Notes: a model not told the origin generated them from the sequence alone. Positions 54,025 to 64,000 are shown, counted from the first letter of the stretch. The stretch is 64,000 nt of DNA from Nocardioides sp. HDW12B (GCF_011299595.1 NZ_CP049867.1:868001-932000); one strand, 5' to 3'. Numbers and translations are program-made.

Positions 54025-54273
54025 GTGAGCACACAGCTGAGCCCCGGAGCCGAGACGGTCGAGGACCGCCGTACCCAGACCACCGAGGGGGGCGACCACG
54101 AGCGCTTCTCCCACTACGTGGAGAAGGAGAAGCTCACCGAGGCCATGGTCATGGGCACACCCGTCGTGGCGCTGTGCGGCAAGGTCTGGGTGCCCAGCCG
54201 CGACCCGGAGAAGTTCCCCACCTGCCCGGAGTGCAAGGAGGCGTGGGAGCAGCTGAAGAAGGACGAGGACTGA
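54025..54273 (+). CDS. DUF3039 small zinc-binding protein
   Basis: This 82-residue protein has a C-terminal metal-binding site (histidine in ERFSHYV, CGKVWVPSRD and CPECKEAW). Such proteins sit next to the DEAD helicase in actinobacteria. GTG 54025 is eight bases after TATGCT (54011-54016), so it is probably leaderless. It may modulate the helicase that follows 49 bases later. Confidence 0.88.
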   Translation: MSTQLSPGAETVEDRRTQTTEGGDHERFSHYVEKEKLTEAMVMGTPVVALCGKVWVPSRDPEKFPTCPECKEAWEQLKKDED

Positions 54274-54322
54274 GCACGCTGCGACGCCCCAGCCCGACCT
54301 CCCCTCCGAGCACCAGGACGAC

Positions 54323-56140
54323 GTGACCTCCCCCTCCTCGCCTTCTGCCCTCCCGCTCACGCCCGCTCTCCCGCCCGCCTACCCCGACCGCGCCGCCTGG
54401 GGCACCGCCACCAAGCTGCGCGCGTGGCAGACCGAGGCGCTGACGCAGTACTTCGAGGCGCTGCCGCGTGACTTCCTCGCGGTCGCCACGCCCGGCGCCG
54501 GCAAGACGACCTTCGCGCTGACGGTCGCCGCCGAGCTGCTCAGCCGGCGGCTCATCGAGCGCGTCACGATCGTGGCCCCCACCGAGCACCTCAAGACCCA
54601 GTGGGCCGAGGCGGCGGAGAAGGTCGGCATCGCCGTCGACCCGTCGTACGCCGGCGGCAAGGGCCGCACGAGCAAGGAGTACGTCGGCGTCGCCGTCACC
54701 TACGCCGGTGTCGCGGCGAACCCGCTCGCGCTGCGGATCCGCACCGAGCGCTCCAAGACGCTGGTGATCCTCGACGAGATCCACCACGCCGGCGACGCGC
54801 TGTCGTGGGGGGAGTCGGTGCGAGAGGCCTTCGAGCCGGCGCACCGGCGGCTCGCGCTGACCGGCACGCCGTTCCGCTCGGACGTCAACCCGATCCCGTT
54901 CGTGGGCTACGCCCCCGGCGCCGACGGGGTGCCGCGCAGCGTGGCCGACTACAGCTACGGCTACGCCCGGGCGCTCGCGGACCACGTCGTGCGACCGGTG
55001 CTGTTCCTGGCCTACTCCGGCGACATGCAGTGGCGCACCCGCGCCGGCGACGAGGTCGCCGCCCGGCTCGGCGAGCCGCTGACCAAGGACCAGTCGGCGC
55101 AGGCGCTGCGCACCGCGCTGGACCCGCACGGCGCCTGGATGGCGTCGGTGCTGGCCGCCGCCGCCCGCCGCCTCGACGAGGTACGTCGTCACGTGCCCGA
55201 CGCGGCCGGGCTGGTGATCGCCAGCGACCAGGAGTCGGCCCGCTCCTACGCCCGGCTGCTGGCCGAGCTGACCGGCGAGAAGCCGGTGGTGGTGCTCTCC
55301 GACGAGAAGGCGGCGTCGAAGAAGATCGCGGAGTTCACCGAGTCCGACGACCGGTGGATGGTCGCGGTGCGGATGGTCTCCGAGGGCGTCGACGTGCCGC
55401 GGCTGGCGGTCGGCGTCTACGCCACCGTGACGACCACGCCGCTGTTCTTCGCCCAGGCGGTCGGCCGCTTCGTGCGGGCCCGCAGGCGCGGCGAGACCGC
55501 CTCGGTGTTCCTGCCCTCGACGACGTCGCTGCTGGCCCTGGCCAACGAGCTGGAGCTGCAGCGCGACCACGTGCTCGGCCGCACGGTCGCCGACGAGGAC
55601 GACATCTTCGCGGCCGAGGACGAGCTGCTGGCCCGCGAGCAGGCGGCCGAGAACGCCTCCGCGGAGGAGCAGCTCATGCCGTTCCAGGCGCTGGGGTCGG
55701 AGGCCCGCTTCGACCGGGTGCTCTACGACGGCGGCGAGTTCGGCCATGCCGGCGAGGTCGCGGTCGGCTCGGAGGAGGAGATGGACTTCCTCGGCATCCC
55801 CGGGCTGCTCGAGGCCGACCAGGTCCGCGACCTGCTCCGCAACCGGCAGTCGGCGCGAGCGGCGGCCCAGAAGGCGGCCCAGGCACGGCGTACCCCCGAC
55901 GAGGAGGCCGCCGCGGTCGAGAAGGCGCGGGCCCGCGTCAGCACCCACGAGCGGCTGGCGATGCTGCGCCGCGAGCTCAACGGCCTCGTCGCCGCCTGGC
56001 ACCACCGCAACGGCCAGCCGCACGGCGTGACCCACACGGTGCTGCGCAAGGAGTGCGGCGGTCCGGTCGCCTCGCTGGCCTCCGAGGAGCAGCTCCAGGC
56101 GCGGATCGACAAGATCCGGGACTGGGCCGTCGGCCGCTGA
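54323..56140 (+). CDS. Superfamily 2 DEAD/DEAH-box helicase
   Basis: This 605-residue helicase has motif I ATPGAGKTTF, motif Ia VAPTEHLKTQW, motif II LDEIHH, motif III LTGTPFRSD, motif V SEGVDVPRL and motif VI QAVGRFVRARR. A long C-terminal acidic and helical region follows (about 400-605). It is ATP-driven and likely acts on DNA or RNA-DNA substrates. GTG 54323. It is paired with DUF3039 and not part of the type I island. Confidence 0.92.
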   Translation: MTSPSSPSALPLTPALPPAYPDRAAWGTATKLRAWQTEALTQYFEALPRDFLAVATPGAGKTTFALTVAAELLSRRLIERVTIVAPTEHLKTQWAEAAEKVGIAVDPSYAGGKGRTSKEYVGVAVTYAGVAANPLALRIRTERSKTLVILDEIHHAGDALSWGESVREAFEPAHRRLALTGTPFRSDVNPIPFVGYAPGADGVPRSVADYSYGYARALADHVVRPVLFLAYSGDMQWRTRAGDEVAARLGEPLTKDQSAQALRTALDPHGAWMASVLAAAARRLDEVRRHVPDAAGLVIASDQESARSYARLLAELTGEKPVVVLSDEKAASKKIAEFTESDDRWMVAVRMVSEGVDVPRLAVGVYATVTTTPLFFAQAVGRFVRARRRGETASVFLPSTTSLLALANELELQRDHVLGRTVADEDDIFAAEDELLAREQAAENASAEEQLMPFQALGSEARFDRVLYDGGEFGHAGEVAVGSEEEMDFLGIPGLLEADQVRDLLRNRQSARAAAQKAAQARRTPDEEAAAVEKARARVSTHERLAMLRRELNGLVAAWHHRNGQPHGVTHTVLRKECGGPVASLASEEQLQARIDKIRDWAVGR

Positions 56141-56160
56141 CCGCGGGCCGGCTGCCCGGG

Positions 56161-56637
56161 TCAGCGGGGGTGCGCCCCCGGGCCCGGTACGGCGACCACG
56201 TCGCGGGGGTCGGCGATCTCGTGACCGGCCCAGCAGCGCAGGACCGGAGCGACGTGCTCGCCGCAGTCGCGGTGGGTGAAGGAGACCGGCGGGCCCTCCG
56301 GGTCGGCCAGGTAGCGGTCGCCCCACTGCGCGAGCGCCACCATGACGGGGTAGAGGTCGAAGCCCTTGGCGGTGAAGCGGTACTCGAAGCGCTCGCGCTC
56401 GCCGGGCTCGCGGTAGGGATGGCGACGCAGGATGCCGGCGTCGACCAGGCTGCCGAGCCGGTTGGTCAGCACCTGCCGCGGGATGTCGGTGTGGCGACGC
56501 ATGTCCTCGAACCGCCGCACCCCGTTGGCGACCTCACGGATGACGACGAGGGACCAGCGCTCGCCCAGGGTCTCCAGGGTGCGGCCGATGGTGCAGTTGT
56601 CGACCGAGAAGGCGAGGGCGGGGGGAGAGGTGGCCAT
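56161..56637 (-). CDS. HxlR-family transcriptional regulator
   Basis: This 158-residue winged-helix regulator has CTIGRTLETLGERWSLVVIREVANGVRRFEDM at the start and PRQVLTNRLGSLVDAGILRR as recognition segment. A conserved N-terminal Cys (residue 15) may make it redox- or electrophile-sensitive, as in other HxlR proteins. It faces the thioesterase gene across an inverted repeat. Confidence 0.92.
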   Translation of the reverse strand: MATSPPALAFSVDNCTIGRTLETLGERWSLVVIREVANGVRRFEDMRRHTDIPRQVLTNRLGSLVDAGILRRHPYREPGERERFEYRFTAKGFDLYPVMVALAQWGDRYLADPEGPPVSFTHRDCGEHVAPVLRCWAGHEIADPRDVVAVPGPGAHPR

Positions 56638-56649
56638 GCAGGCAGTCTA

Positions 56650-56666
56650 AGTCTGTTTGACAGACT
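56650..56666. promoter_or_regulatory. HxlR operator candidate
   Basis: AGTCTGTTTGACAGACT has perfect 7-bp arms around TTG, between the divergent hxlR (start 56637) and thioesterase (start 56692) genes. A TACCCT -10-like box for the thioesterase is at 56672-56677. Confidence 0.6.
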
Positions 56667-56691
56667 CAGGCTACCCTGACAGGCTCGGTCC

Positions 56692-59047
<2,356 letters not shown>

Positions 59048-59054
59048 CCACCCC

Positions 59055-59120
59055 GCGAAGCGTCGCGTGTGTACGCGCGAAGCGTCGCGTGTGTACGCGC
59101 GAAGCGTCGCGCATGTACGG
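59055..59120 (+). repeat. 22-bp tandem repeat downstream of hpd
   Basis: GCGAAGCGTCGCGTGTGTACGC occurs twice perfectly (59055-59076, 59077-59098), then once with changes near its end (59099-59120). It fills the gap between the hpd stop and the convergent DUF4873 gene and may form terminator-like structures. Confidence 0.85.
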
Positions 59121-59128
59121 CCGAGACG

Positions 59129-59473
59129 TCAGGCGTGCAGTTCCCACGGGAATGGCGGGCGCCCGCTCCCGCTGACCCGGAAGCGGCCCCACGGGTCGGG
59201 GTCGCTCAGGCGCGCGACGCTCTCGCCGTACGACGTGCGCAGGCGGACCTGGGCGCCCGTGCGCAGCGGACCGCCGGGGCGTGTGGCCTCGGCGAGCGAG
59301 TCCGAGCGGACCCGGCCGTACCAGTGGAACCGCCCGTCGAGCGGCTGGAAGGCGCCGCGCAGGTCGGCGTCGACGCTGACCACGACGTCATCGGTGCGGA
59401 CCTGCGCCGGGCCGGTGTAGCCCTCGCCGTCGTGCAGGTCGACAGCGCTCTCGTCGGCAACGGGCGAGGTCAT
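59129..59473 (-). CDS. DUF4873 domain protein
   Basis: This 114-residue small beta-rich protein has GYTGPAQV, LRGAFQPLDGRFHWYGRVR and GRFRVSGSGRPPFP, the DUF4873 pattern often linked to monooxygenase or oxidoreductase loci. It overlaps the tetR stop (ATGA), so it is cotranscribed with it and opposite the diiron oxygenase. Confidence 0.8.
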   Translation of the reverse strand: MTSPVADESAVDLHDGEGYTGPAQVRTDDVVVSVDADLRGAFQPLDGRFHWYGRVRSDSLAEATRPGGPLRTGAQVRLRTSYGESVARLSDPDPWGRFRVSGSGRPPFPWELHA

Positions 59474-60159
59474 CGCGTCTCCTGGGGGCGGGGCGTGAGC
59501 GGCCCGACGGGGTTCTGGGTGAAGTACTCCTGGCTGATGCCGTCGACCGCGTGCCACACGAACGCCGACAGGTAGTCGGCCACCGCGGCACGACTCATCG
59601 TCTGCCGCTCCAGCCACCACTCGGCCGTCGAGACGCCGAGGCCGACCATCGCGTGCGCCCACGGCTCGGCCCCGCCGGCGTCGAAGCCGGCCTTGCGCAG
59701 CTCGTCGCCGAGGAGGCGGGCCAGGATCGCGGCGACGGCGGCCTTGCCGTCGGCGACGGTGCCGCCGATGGCGCCGCCGTGGTGGCGCACGGCCAGCAGG
59801 AAGACGTTGCGGTGGGTCTCGACCTCGGCGAGGTAGGCGGCCGTGCCGCGCTCCACCCGCTGCCGGGGCGGCAGGTCCTCGGCGATGACGTCGGTGAGGA
59901 CGGCCAGGATGCGGTCGCTCTCCCAGCGGGCGACGGCGGCCAGGAGGTCGTCCTTGTCGGTGAAGTAACGGTAGAGCACCGGCTTCGAGACCCCGGCGCG
60001 CAGGGCGATCTGGTCGATGTGCACGTCGGGGCCGTGCTCGGTGATGGCGGCGACCGCGGCGGCGACGAAGTCGGCACGCCGGGCGTCGCGGTGGGCGTCC
60101 CAGCGGCTGCTGCGGCCGTCACCACCGGATCCGCGGATTCCCTTGACGGAGGGGGGCAT
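59470..60159 (-). CDS. TetR-family repressor next to a diiron oxygenase
   Basis: This 229-residue protein has an HTH (ADFVAAAVAAITEHGPDVHIDQIALRAGVSKPVLYRYFTDKDDL) and a C-terminal domain with AVRHHGGAIGG and STAEWWLER. ATG 60159 lies just before a GTTAC-N5-GTAAC repeat. Expected to repress its own operon and the divergent oxygenase. Confidence 0.9.
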   Translation of the reverse strand: MPPSVKGIRGSGGDGRSSRWDAHRDARRADFVAAAVAAITEHGPDVHIDQIALRAGVSKPVLYRYFTDKDDLLAAVARWESDRILAVLTDVIAEDLPPRQRVERGTAAYLAEVETHRNVFLLAVRHHGGAIGGTVADGKAAVAAILARLLGDELRKAGFDAGGAEPWAHAMVGLGVSTAEWWLERQTMSRAAVADYLSAFVWHAVDGISQEYFTQNPVGPLTPRPQETR

Positions 60160-60181
60160 GTCGGCGACATTATCACTAAGC

Positions 60182-60196
60182 GTTACTCGAGGTAAC
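60182..60196. promoter_or_regulatory. TetR operator candidate
   Basis: GTTACTCGAGGTAAC has 5-bp inverted arms around TCGAG and lies between the divergent tetR (60159) and oxygenase (60217) starts. Confidence 0.55.
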
Positions 60197-60216
60197 ACCT
60201 AACCGCAGGAGAGTTC

Positions 60217-61098
60217 ATGACCGTCGTCGACGACTCCGTGGCCACCCGGCTGCTCCGCTCCAGCGCCCGTCACAGCTACGACCCCGAGGTCGACCTCGAC
60301 TGGTCCGCGCCCGAGGTCGAGGGGATGTGGTGGATGCAGCCCGAGCGGGTCTCGCTCTACGGCACCGAGCTGTGGGACTCGCTGACCCGCGAGCAGCAGG
60401 TCGAGCTGTCGCGCCACGAGGTCGGCTCGATCGTCCACATGGGCTGGTGGTTCGAGGTGATCCTCATGCGCGGCCTGCTCCGGGAGGCCTACCGCAGCGA
60501 CCCCCGCAGCGCCCGCACCCACTACCTGCTGACCGAGGTCGCCGACGAGTGCCGTCACTCGACGATGTTCGGCCGGGCCATGACGAACGCCGGCGTCCCG
60601 GCGTACGGGCCCCCGCCGCGGCTGCAGCGCCTCGCCGACTGGAGCAGCGTCGTGCTGCACGGCCCGAGCCTGTACGCCGGCGCGCTGCTCGTCGAGGAGA
60701 CGCTCGACCGGTGGCAGCGCGAGTCGATGCACGACGAGCGGGTGCAGCCGCTGACCCGCATGGTCAACCGCATCCACGTCATGGAGGAGGCGCGCCACGT
60801 CACCTTCGCCCGCGACGAGCTCACCACGAGCGTCGCCGGGCTGTCCCGGCTCGGCCTGATGCACCACCAGGCAGTGATGGGCCAGGTCGCGTACGGCGCG
60901 ATGCGCTGCCTGATCCACCCCCAGGCGTACGCCGCCGTCGGCATCGACCCGTCCGAGGGTCGGCGTACGGCGATGGCGAACCCGACCTACCAGGCGACCC
61001 TGCGGTGGATGGGGGAGAAGGTCATGCCTTTCTTGCAGGAGAACAAGATGGTGGCGCGCCCGCACCTGAAGTGGTGGCAGGGCTCGCACCTGCTCTGA
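60217..61098 (+). CDS. AurF-type diiron oxygenase
   Basis: This 293-residue protein has carboxylate-bridged diiron motifs: a first Glu in SRHEVGSIVHMGWWFE, EVADECRHSTMF (ExxH type), VEETLDRWQRE and VMEEARHVTFARDEL. AurF-like enzymes N-oxygenate arylamines or hydroxylate other substrates. The substrate is unknown here. GCAGGAG precedes ATG 60217; control by the divergent TetR is likely. Confidence 0.88.
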   Translation: MTVVDDSVATRLLRSSARHSYDPEVDLDWSAPEVEGMWWMQPERVSLYGTELWDSLTREQQVELSRHEVGSIVHMGWWFEVILMRGLLREAYRSDPRSARTHYLLTEVADECRHSTMFGRAMTNAGVPAYGPPPRLQRLADWSSVVLHGPSLYAGALLVEETLDRWQRESMHDERVQPLTRMVNRIHVMEEARHVTFARDELTTSVAGLSRLGLMHHQAVMGQVAYGAMRCLIHPQAYAAVGIDPSEGRRTAMANPTYQATLRWMGEKVMPFLQENKMVARPHLKWWQGSHLL

Positions 61099-61597
61099 GG
61101 GCGTCCAGGACCTGGGCGGTGGCAGAGGCGGTGTCCGTGGTGTCGACGAGCAGGCGGTCGCCGTCGCGCTGGACGTCCCACGGCTGCCACTCGCCGTGCT
61201 CGACGTCCTCCCAGCTGGGGACCACGTGGCCGGGGATGTCGGCGGTGCGGGACTCGACGCGGCGGCGGTGCTCCTCGGGGTCAGGGAGCGCAGTCTCGAC
61301 GTTCACCAGCCGTGCCTCGGCCCGGTCCGCGGCGTCGCGCCACGACGCGCGGGCCTCGGCGACCGGGTTGACGGCGTCGACGACGACGGTGCTGCCGAGC
61401 AGGAGGTTCGACACCGCCAGCTCGTGGACGACGGCGTAGCCCCCGACGCCCACCTCCACGCCGACGCGGGCCAGCGCGGTCTCGGCGGCGTCCACCCGCA
61501 GGTAGCAGGCGCCCAGGCGGCGGGCGATCTCGCGGGCGATCGTCGTCTTGCCCGTCCCGGGGCGGCCAGACAGGACGATCAGGGTCCCGTCGCTCAC
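61022..61597 (-). CDS. AAA/kinase-like P-loop protein
   Basis: This 191-residue protein has Walker A SGRPGTGKTT (about 10-19) and AREIARRLGACYLRVDAAE; later VVVDAVNPVAEAR resembles zeta-toxin/kinase-like Walker B. It probably phosphorylates a small molecule. GTG 61597 overlaps the preceding stop. Its 3' end overlaps the convergent oxygenase by 77 bp. Confidence 0.75.
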   Translation of the reverse strand: MSDGTLIVLSGRPGTGKTTIAREIARRLGACYLRVDAAETALARVGVEVGVGGYAVVHELAVSNLLLGSTVVVDAVNPVAEARASWRDAADRAEARLVNVETALPDPEEHRRRVESRTADIPGHVVPSWEDVEHGEWQPWDVQRDGDRLLVDTTDTASATAQVLDALRAGASPATTSGAGAPPSCSPARKA

Positions 61598-62409
61598 GAC
61601 AGGCGAGCCTCGACCGACGGCAGCCAGCGGCGGACGCGCGCGAGGGCGTCGGAGCCGAGATCGGCGCGGACGGTGTGGAGGTCGGCGGATCCGGCCAGCA
61701 CGGCTCGGGCCTCGTCCGCCTCGCCGTCGAGGACCAGCCGGACGGCGAGCAGCAACGCCTCCGGGTCGAAGCCGGTGACGGCGTGGTTCGGGCCGGTGAA
61801 GCGGATCGCGACCTCGCGGTCGAGGGCGGCGTCGACCGCCTCCACCACCGCGGGCGCCAGGGCCGGGCCCTGGCCGGCGGTGCGGAACGACACCGTCAGG
61901 TCGGCCATCGCGACCTCGTCGAGCGCGGCCAGCCAGCCGGGCCGGCCGACGCCCTCGAGGGGCAGCCCCACCGATACGTGGGTGGCGTCGGGGTCGTCGA
62001 GCCCGGCAAGGGTCTGCTCCGCCGCCGCCGTCGTACGTCGCGCCGCTCCCGCCAGGTCGTCGAGGTCGCGCAGGGTGGTGGACAGGGTCCGCAGCCGAGC
62101 GCCGGCGATCCGGGAGGCCCACTGGGATGCCGGTTCGATGCCGCCGGCGCCACCGGAGACGACGACCGTGAGTGCCAGGGGGTCGGAGGAGGCTCCGGAG
62201 AGCAGGTCGGCGAGGGCCGGCAGCATCGGGTCGGGGACGACCAGGGACCCGACCAGCCCTCCCGGCGTGAGCCGCTGCCGGTGGCGTGCGACCGCGTCGG
62301 CCAGCGAGGCCACGCCGGCGCCGGAGGGTGGCTCGAGCAGGGTCGCGTCGTCGACGAGTCCGGCGTGCTCGGGCGCCACCTCGGGCGCGTCGGGTCCGTT
62401 CGTTGACAC
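61594..62409 (-). CDS. Hypothetical protein, function unknown
   Basis: This 271-residue soluble protein is rich in Ala, Leu and Asp, with GGAGGIEPASQWASRI and AIRFTGPNHAVTGFDPEALLLA. I recognise no family. The start is GTG 62409 (STNGPDAPEV), next to the leaderless-looking hmgA promoter; the two genes are divergent. It is coupled to the P-loop gene (GTGA). Confidence 0.6.
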   Translation of the reverse strand: MSTNGPDAPEVAPEHAGLVDDATLLEPPSGAGVASLADAVARHRQRLTPGGLVGSLVVPDPMLPALADLLSGASSDPLALTVVVSGGAGGIEPASQWASRIAGARLRTLSTTLRDLDDLAGAARRTTAAAEQTLAGLDDPDATHVSVGLPLEGVGRPGWLAALDEVAMADLTVSFRTAGQGPALAPAVVEAVDAALDREVAIRFTGPNHAVTGFDPEALLLAVRLVLDGEADEARAVLAGSADLHTVRADLGSDALARVRRWLPSVEARLS

Positions 62410-62438
62410 CCCTCGGACCCTAGTCCACGGTGGGGTCC

Positions 62439-63764
62439 GTGGCTTACTACCGGCAGGTCGGCGACGTCCCCCCCAAGCGGCACACCCAGTTCCGCGACGA
62501 GCACGGCGCGCTGCGCTACGAGGAGCTGATGGGGGAGGAGGGGTTCTCCTCCGACTCCAGCCTGCTCTACCACCGCGGCGTGCCCTCGGCGATCGTCGAC
62601 AGCCAGGTCTGGGAGCTGCCCGACCTCACCACCACCCCGAACCACCCGCTCAAGCCGCGTCACCTCAAGCTGCACGACCTGGGGGTCTCGACAGGCTCGA
62701 CCACCGAGAACGGCTCGACCACCGGGGACGGCTCGACCACCGGGAACGGCTCGACCACCGACGCCGTCACCGGCCGCCGGCTGGTCCTGGGCAACGGTGA
62801 CGTCCGGATCTCCTACGTCGTCGCGACCGAGCCGTCGCCGCTCTACCGCAACGCGGTCGGTGACGAGTGCGTCTTCGTCGAGACCGGATCCGGCACGGTC
62901 GAGACGGTCTTCGGGGTGCTGTCGTACCGGGCCGGCGACTACGTCGTGGTCCCGCGCGCTACCACCCACCGCTGGGTGCCGGCCGAGGAGAGCCGGCTCT
63001 ACCCGATCGAGGCCAACAGCCACATCGCCCCGCCGAAGCGCTACCTCTCGAAGTACGGTCAGCTCCTCGAGCACGCGCCGTACTGCGAGCGCGACCTGCA
63101 CGGCCCGACCGAGCCTTTTCTTGTCGACTCGACAACCGACGGGGTCTCGACAGGCTCGACCACCGGAGACGGCTCGACCGACGTCTATGTCAAGCACCGC
63201 GGCTCCGGCCCGAGCGGGCTGGTCGGCACGCGGATGACCTACGCGACGCACCCCTTCGACGTGGTCGGCTGGGACGGCTGCCTCTACCCCTACACGTTCA
63301 ACGTCGAGGACTACATGCCGATCACCGGCAAGATCCACCAGCCGCCGCCGGTGCACCAGGTCTTCGAGGGCTGGAACTTCGTGATCTGCAACTTCCTGCC
63401 GCGCAAGGTCGACTACCACCCGCTGTCGATCCCGGTGCCGTACTACCACTCCAACGTCGACTCCGACGAGGTCATGTTCTACGTCGCTGGCGACTACGAG
63501 GCCCGCAAGGGAAGCGGCATCGGGCGCGGCTCGATCTCGCTGCACCCCGGTGGGTACGCCCACGGGCCGCTGCCGCAGGCGATCGAGGCGTCGCTGGGGG
63601 CGGAGTACTTCGACGAGACCGCGGTCATGGTCGACACCTTCCGGCCCCTCGAGCTCGGGGAGGGCGCGCTCGCGTGCGAGGACCCGGCGTACGCCTGGAC
63701 CTGGAGCGGGCGCGGCCCGGACTCCCGCCTCGCGGCCCCCGCCGACCCCACCCAGGAGAGCTGA
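62439..63764 (+). CDS. hmgA: Homogentisate 1,2-dioxygenase with two in-frame repeat insertions
   Basis: This protein of about 441 residues opens the aromatic ring of homogentisate to maleylacetoacetate. Iron-site motifs are YYHSNVDSDEV (His, Glu) and GGYAHGP (His). Two loops are enlarged by repeat-encoded GSTTGD/GSTTGN-type residues (bases 62682-62765 and 63141-63180). GTG 62439 (AYYRQVGDVPP) is preferred; GTG 62430 is in frame. TAGTCC (62421-62426) suggests a leaderless or near-leaderless mRNA. Confidence 0.93.
   Translation: MAYYRQVGDVPPKRHTQFRDEHGALRYEELMGEEGFSSDSSLLYHRGVPSAIVDSQVWELPDLTTTPNHPLKPRHLKLHDLGVSTGSTTENGSTTGDGSTTGNGSTTDAVTGRRLVLGNGDVRISYVVATEPSPLYRNAVGDECVFVETGSGTVETVFGVLSYRAGDYVVVPRATTHRWVPAEESRLYPIEANSHIAPPKRYLSKYGQLLEHAPYCERDLHGPTEPFLVDSTTDGVSTGSTTGDGSTDVYVKHRGSGPSGLVGTRMTYATHPFDVVGWDGCLYPYTFNVEDYMPITGKIHQPPPVHQVFEGWNFVICNFLPRKVDYHPLSIPVPYYHSNVDSDEVMFYVAGDYEARKGSGIGRGSISLHPGGYAHGPLPQAIEASLGAEYFDETAVMVDTFRPLELGEGALACEDPAYAWTWSGRGPDSRLAAPADPTQES
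62682..62765 (+). repeat. 18-bp repeat array inside hmgA (copy 1)
   Basis: After GGGGTCTCGACA, four 18-bp units starting GGCTCGACCACCG run from 62694, 62712, 62730 and 62748. They stay in frame and encode GSTTEN, GSTTGD, GSTTGN and GSTTDA. Confidence 0.85.
63141..63180 (+). repeat. Repeat inside hmgA (copy 2)
   Basis: GGGGTCTCGACAGGCTCGAC repeats the first copy, followed by one full and one shortened 18-bp unit, in the same reading frame (GVSTGSTTGDGST). Confidence 0.85.
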
Positions 63765-63768
63765 GCCC

Positions 63769-64000
63769 GTGCCGACCTACGTCGCCTTCCTGCGCGCCAT
63801 CAACCTCGGCGCCACGCGCAAGCTCCCGATGGCGCTCGTAAAGGAGCACCTGCCTGCGGCGGGCTACACCGACGTCGACACCTACCTGGCCACCGGCAAC
63901 GTCCGCGTCACCACCGGCGCCCGGTCGGCGGCCAAGGTCCGCGCCGACCTGGAGAAGCGCTTCGCCGACGCGGGCGGCTTCGAGGTGCCGACCGCGGTGC
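63769..64000 (+). CDS. DUF1697 family protein (5' part)
   Basis: GTG 63769 opens a frame reading PTYVAFLRAINLGATRKLPMA, the typical DUF1697 start, with TYLATGNV further on. It runs off the window end after about 77 residues. It is five bases from the hmgA stop and may share its transcript. Function unknown. Confidence 0.85.
   Translation, partial: MPTYVAFLRAINLGATRKLPMALVKEHLPAAGYTDVDTYLATGNVRVTTGARSAAKVRADLEKRFADAGGFEVPTAV

Overview
The window is high-GC DNA packed with GTGA/ATGA start-stop overlaps, GTG starts and probable leaderless promoters. It has actinobacterial hallmarks: a Tad pilus locus with a DUF4244 pilin, prfB-ftsE-ftsX-M23 peptidase-smpB in a row, a tmRNA tag ending ALAA, DUF222/HNH genes, DUF3039 beside a DEAD helicase, and a LexA-type SOS box. 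The content best fits Nocardioides or a close relative (Nocardioidaceae). This is inference from gene content and order; no search was run.

1-9.4 kb: a tad pilus operon (tadB end, tadC, DUF4244 pilin, two TadE-like genes, a TadG-like gene) is split by an island of visibly lower GC at about 1.1-7.8 kb. The island entered codons near the 3' end of tadC. A 14-bp near-direct repeat flanks it, and the original tadC tail lies stranded on the right side. The island carries a small toxin-like gene, a giant ORF that joins two ribbon-helix-helix (antitoxin-type) domains to a type I restriction HsdR subunit, an HsdM fused to one target-recognition domain, and a two-TM protein. The toxin/antitoxin-HsdR/HsdMS arrangement is the best candidate for an undescribed system. 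The pilin after the island has a one-base frameshift.

9.4-13.6 kb: a leftward three-gene operon of unknown role ends in a membrane protein with a collagen-like tail. 13.7-19.3 kb: prfB, ftsE, ftsX, an EnvC-like M23 hydrolase, smpB and an amidohydrolase. 19.4-25 kb: flavin reductase, an amidohydrolase/cysteine-dioxygenase-like pair, and an ABC exporter with a DesK/NarL-type two-component system. 25-28.2 kb: an SOS-controlled DUF222-HNH gene, a maleylpyruvate-isomerase-like protein and ssrA.

28.2-49.6 kb: lipoproteins and secreted proteins, a YcaQ-like glycosylase, a CDF metal exporter, an EamA permease, GNAT, PhoX, a PadR-controlled ABC transporter, HIT, PAP2 and SDR enzymes, a second DUF222-HNH gene, and an ECF sigma factor with a SnoaL-like tail plus its membrane partner. 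49.7-56.2 kb: DUF3048 lipoprotein, TetR and a 51-aa protein facing each other across a palindrome, malic enzyme, YqgE, DUF3039 and a DEAD helicase.

56.2-64 kb: HxlR/thioesterase, Lrp/hpd, TetR/DUF4873 facing a diiron oxygenase, then hmgA. hpd and hmgA are consecutive steps of tyrosine breakdown through homogentisate. hmgA carries two in-frame insertions of a short GC-rich repeat.

No stretch above about 300 bases lacks a gene or RNA. I saw no tRNA, rRNA, CRISPR array, transposase or integrase.
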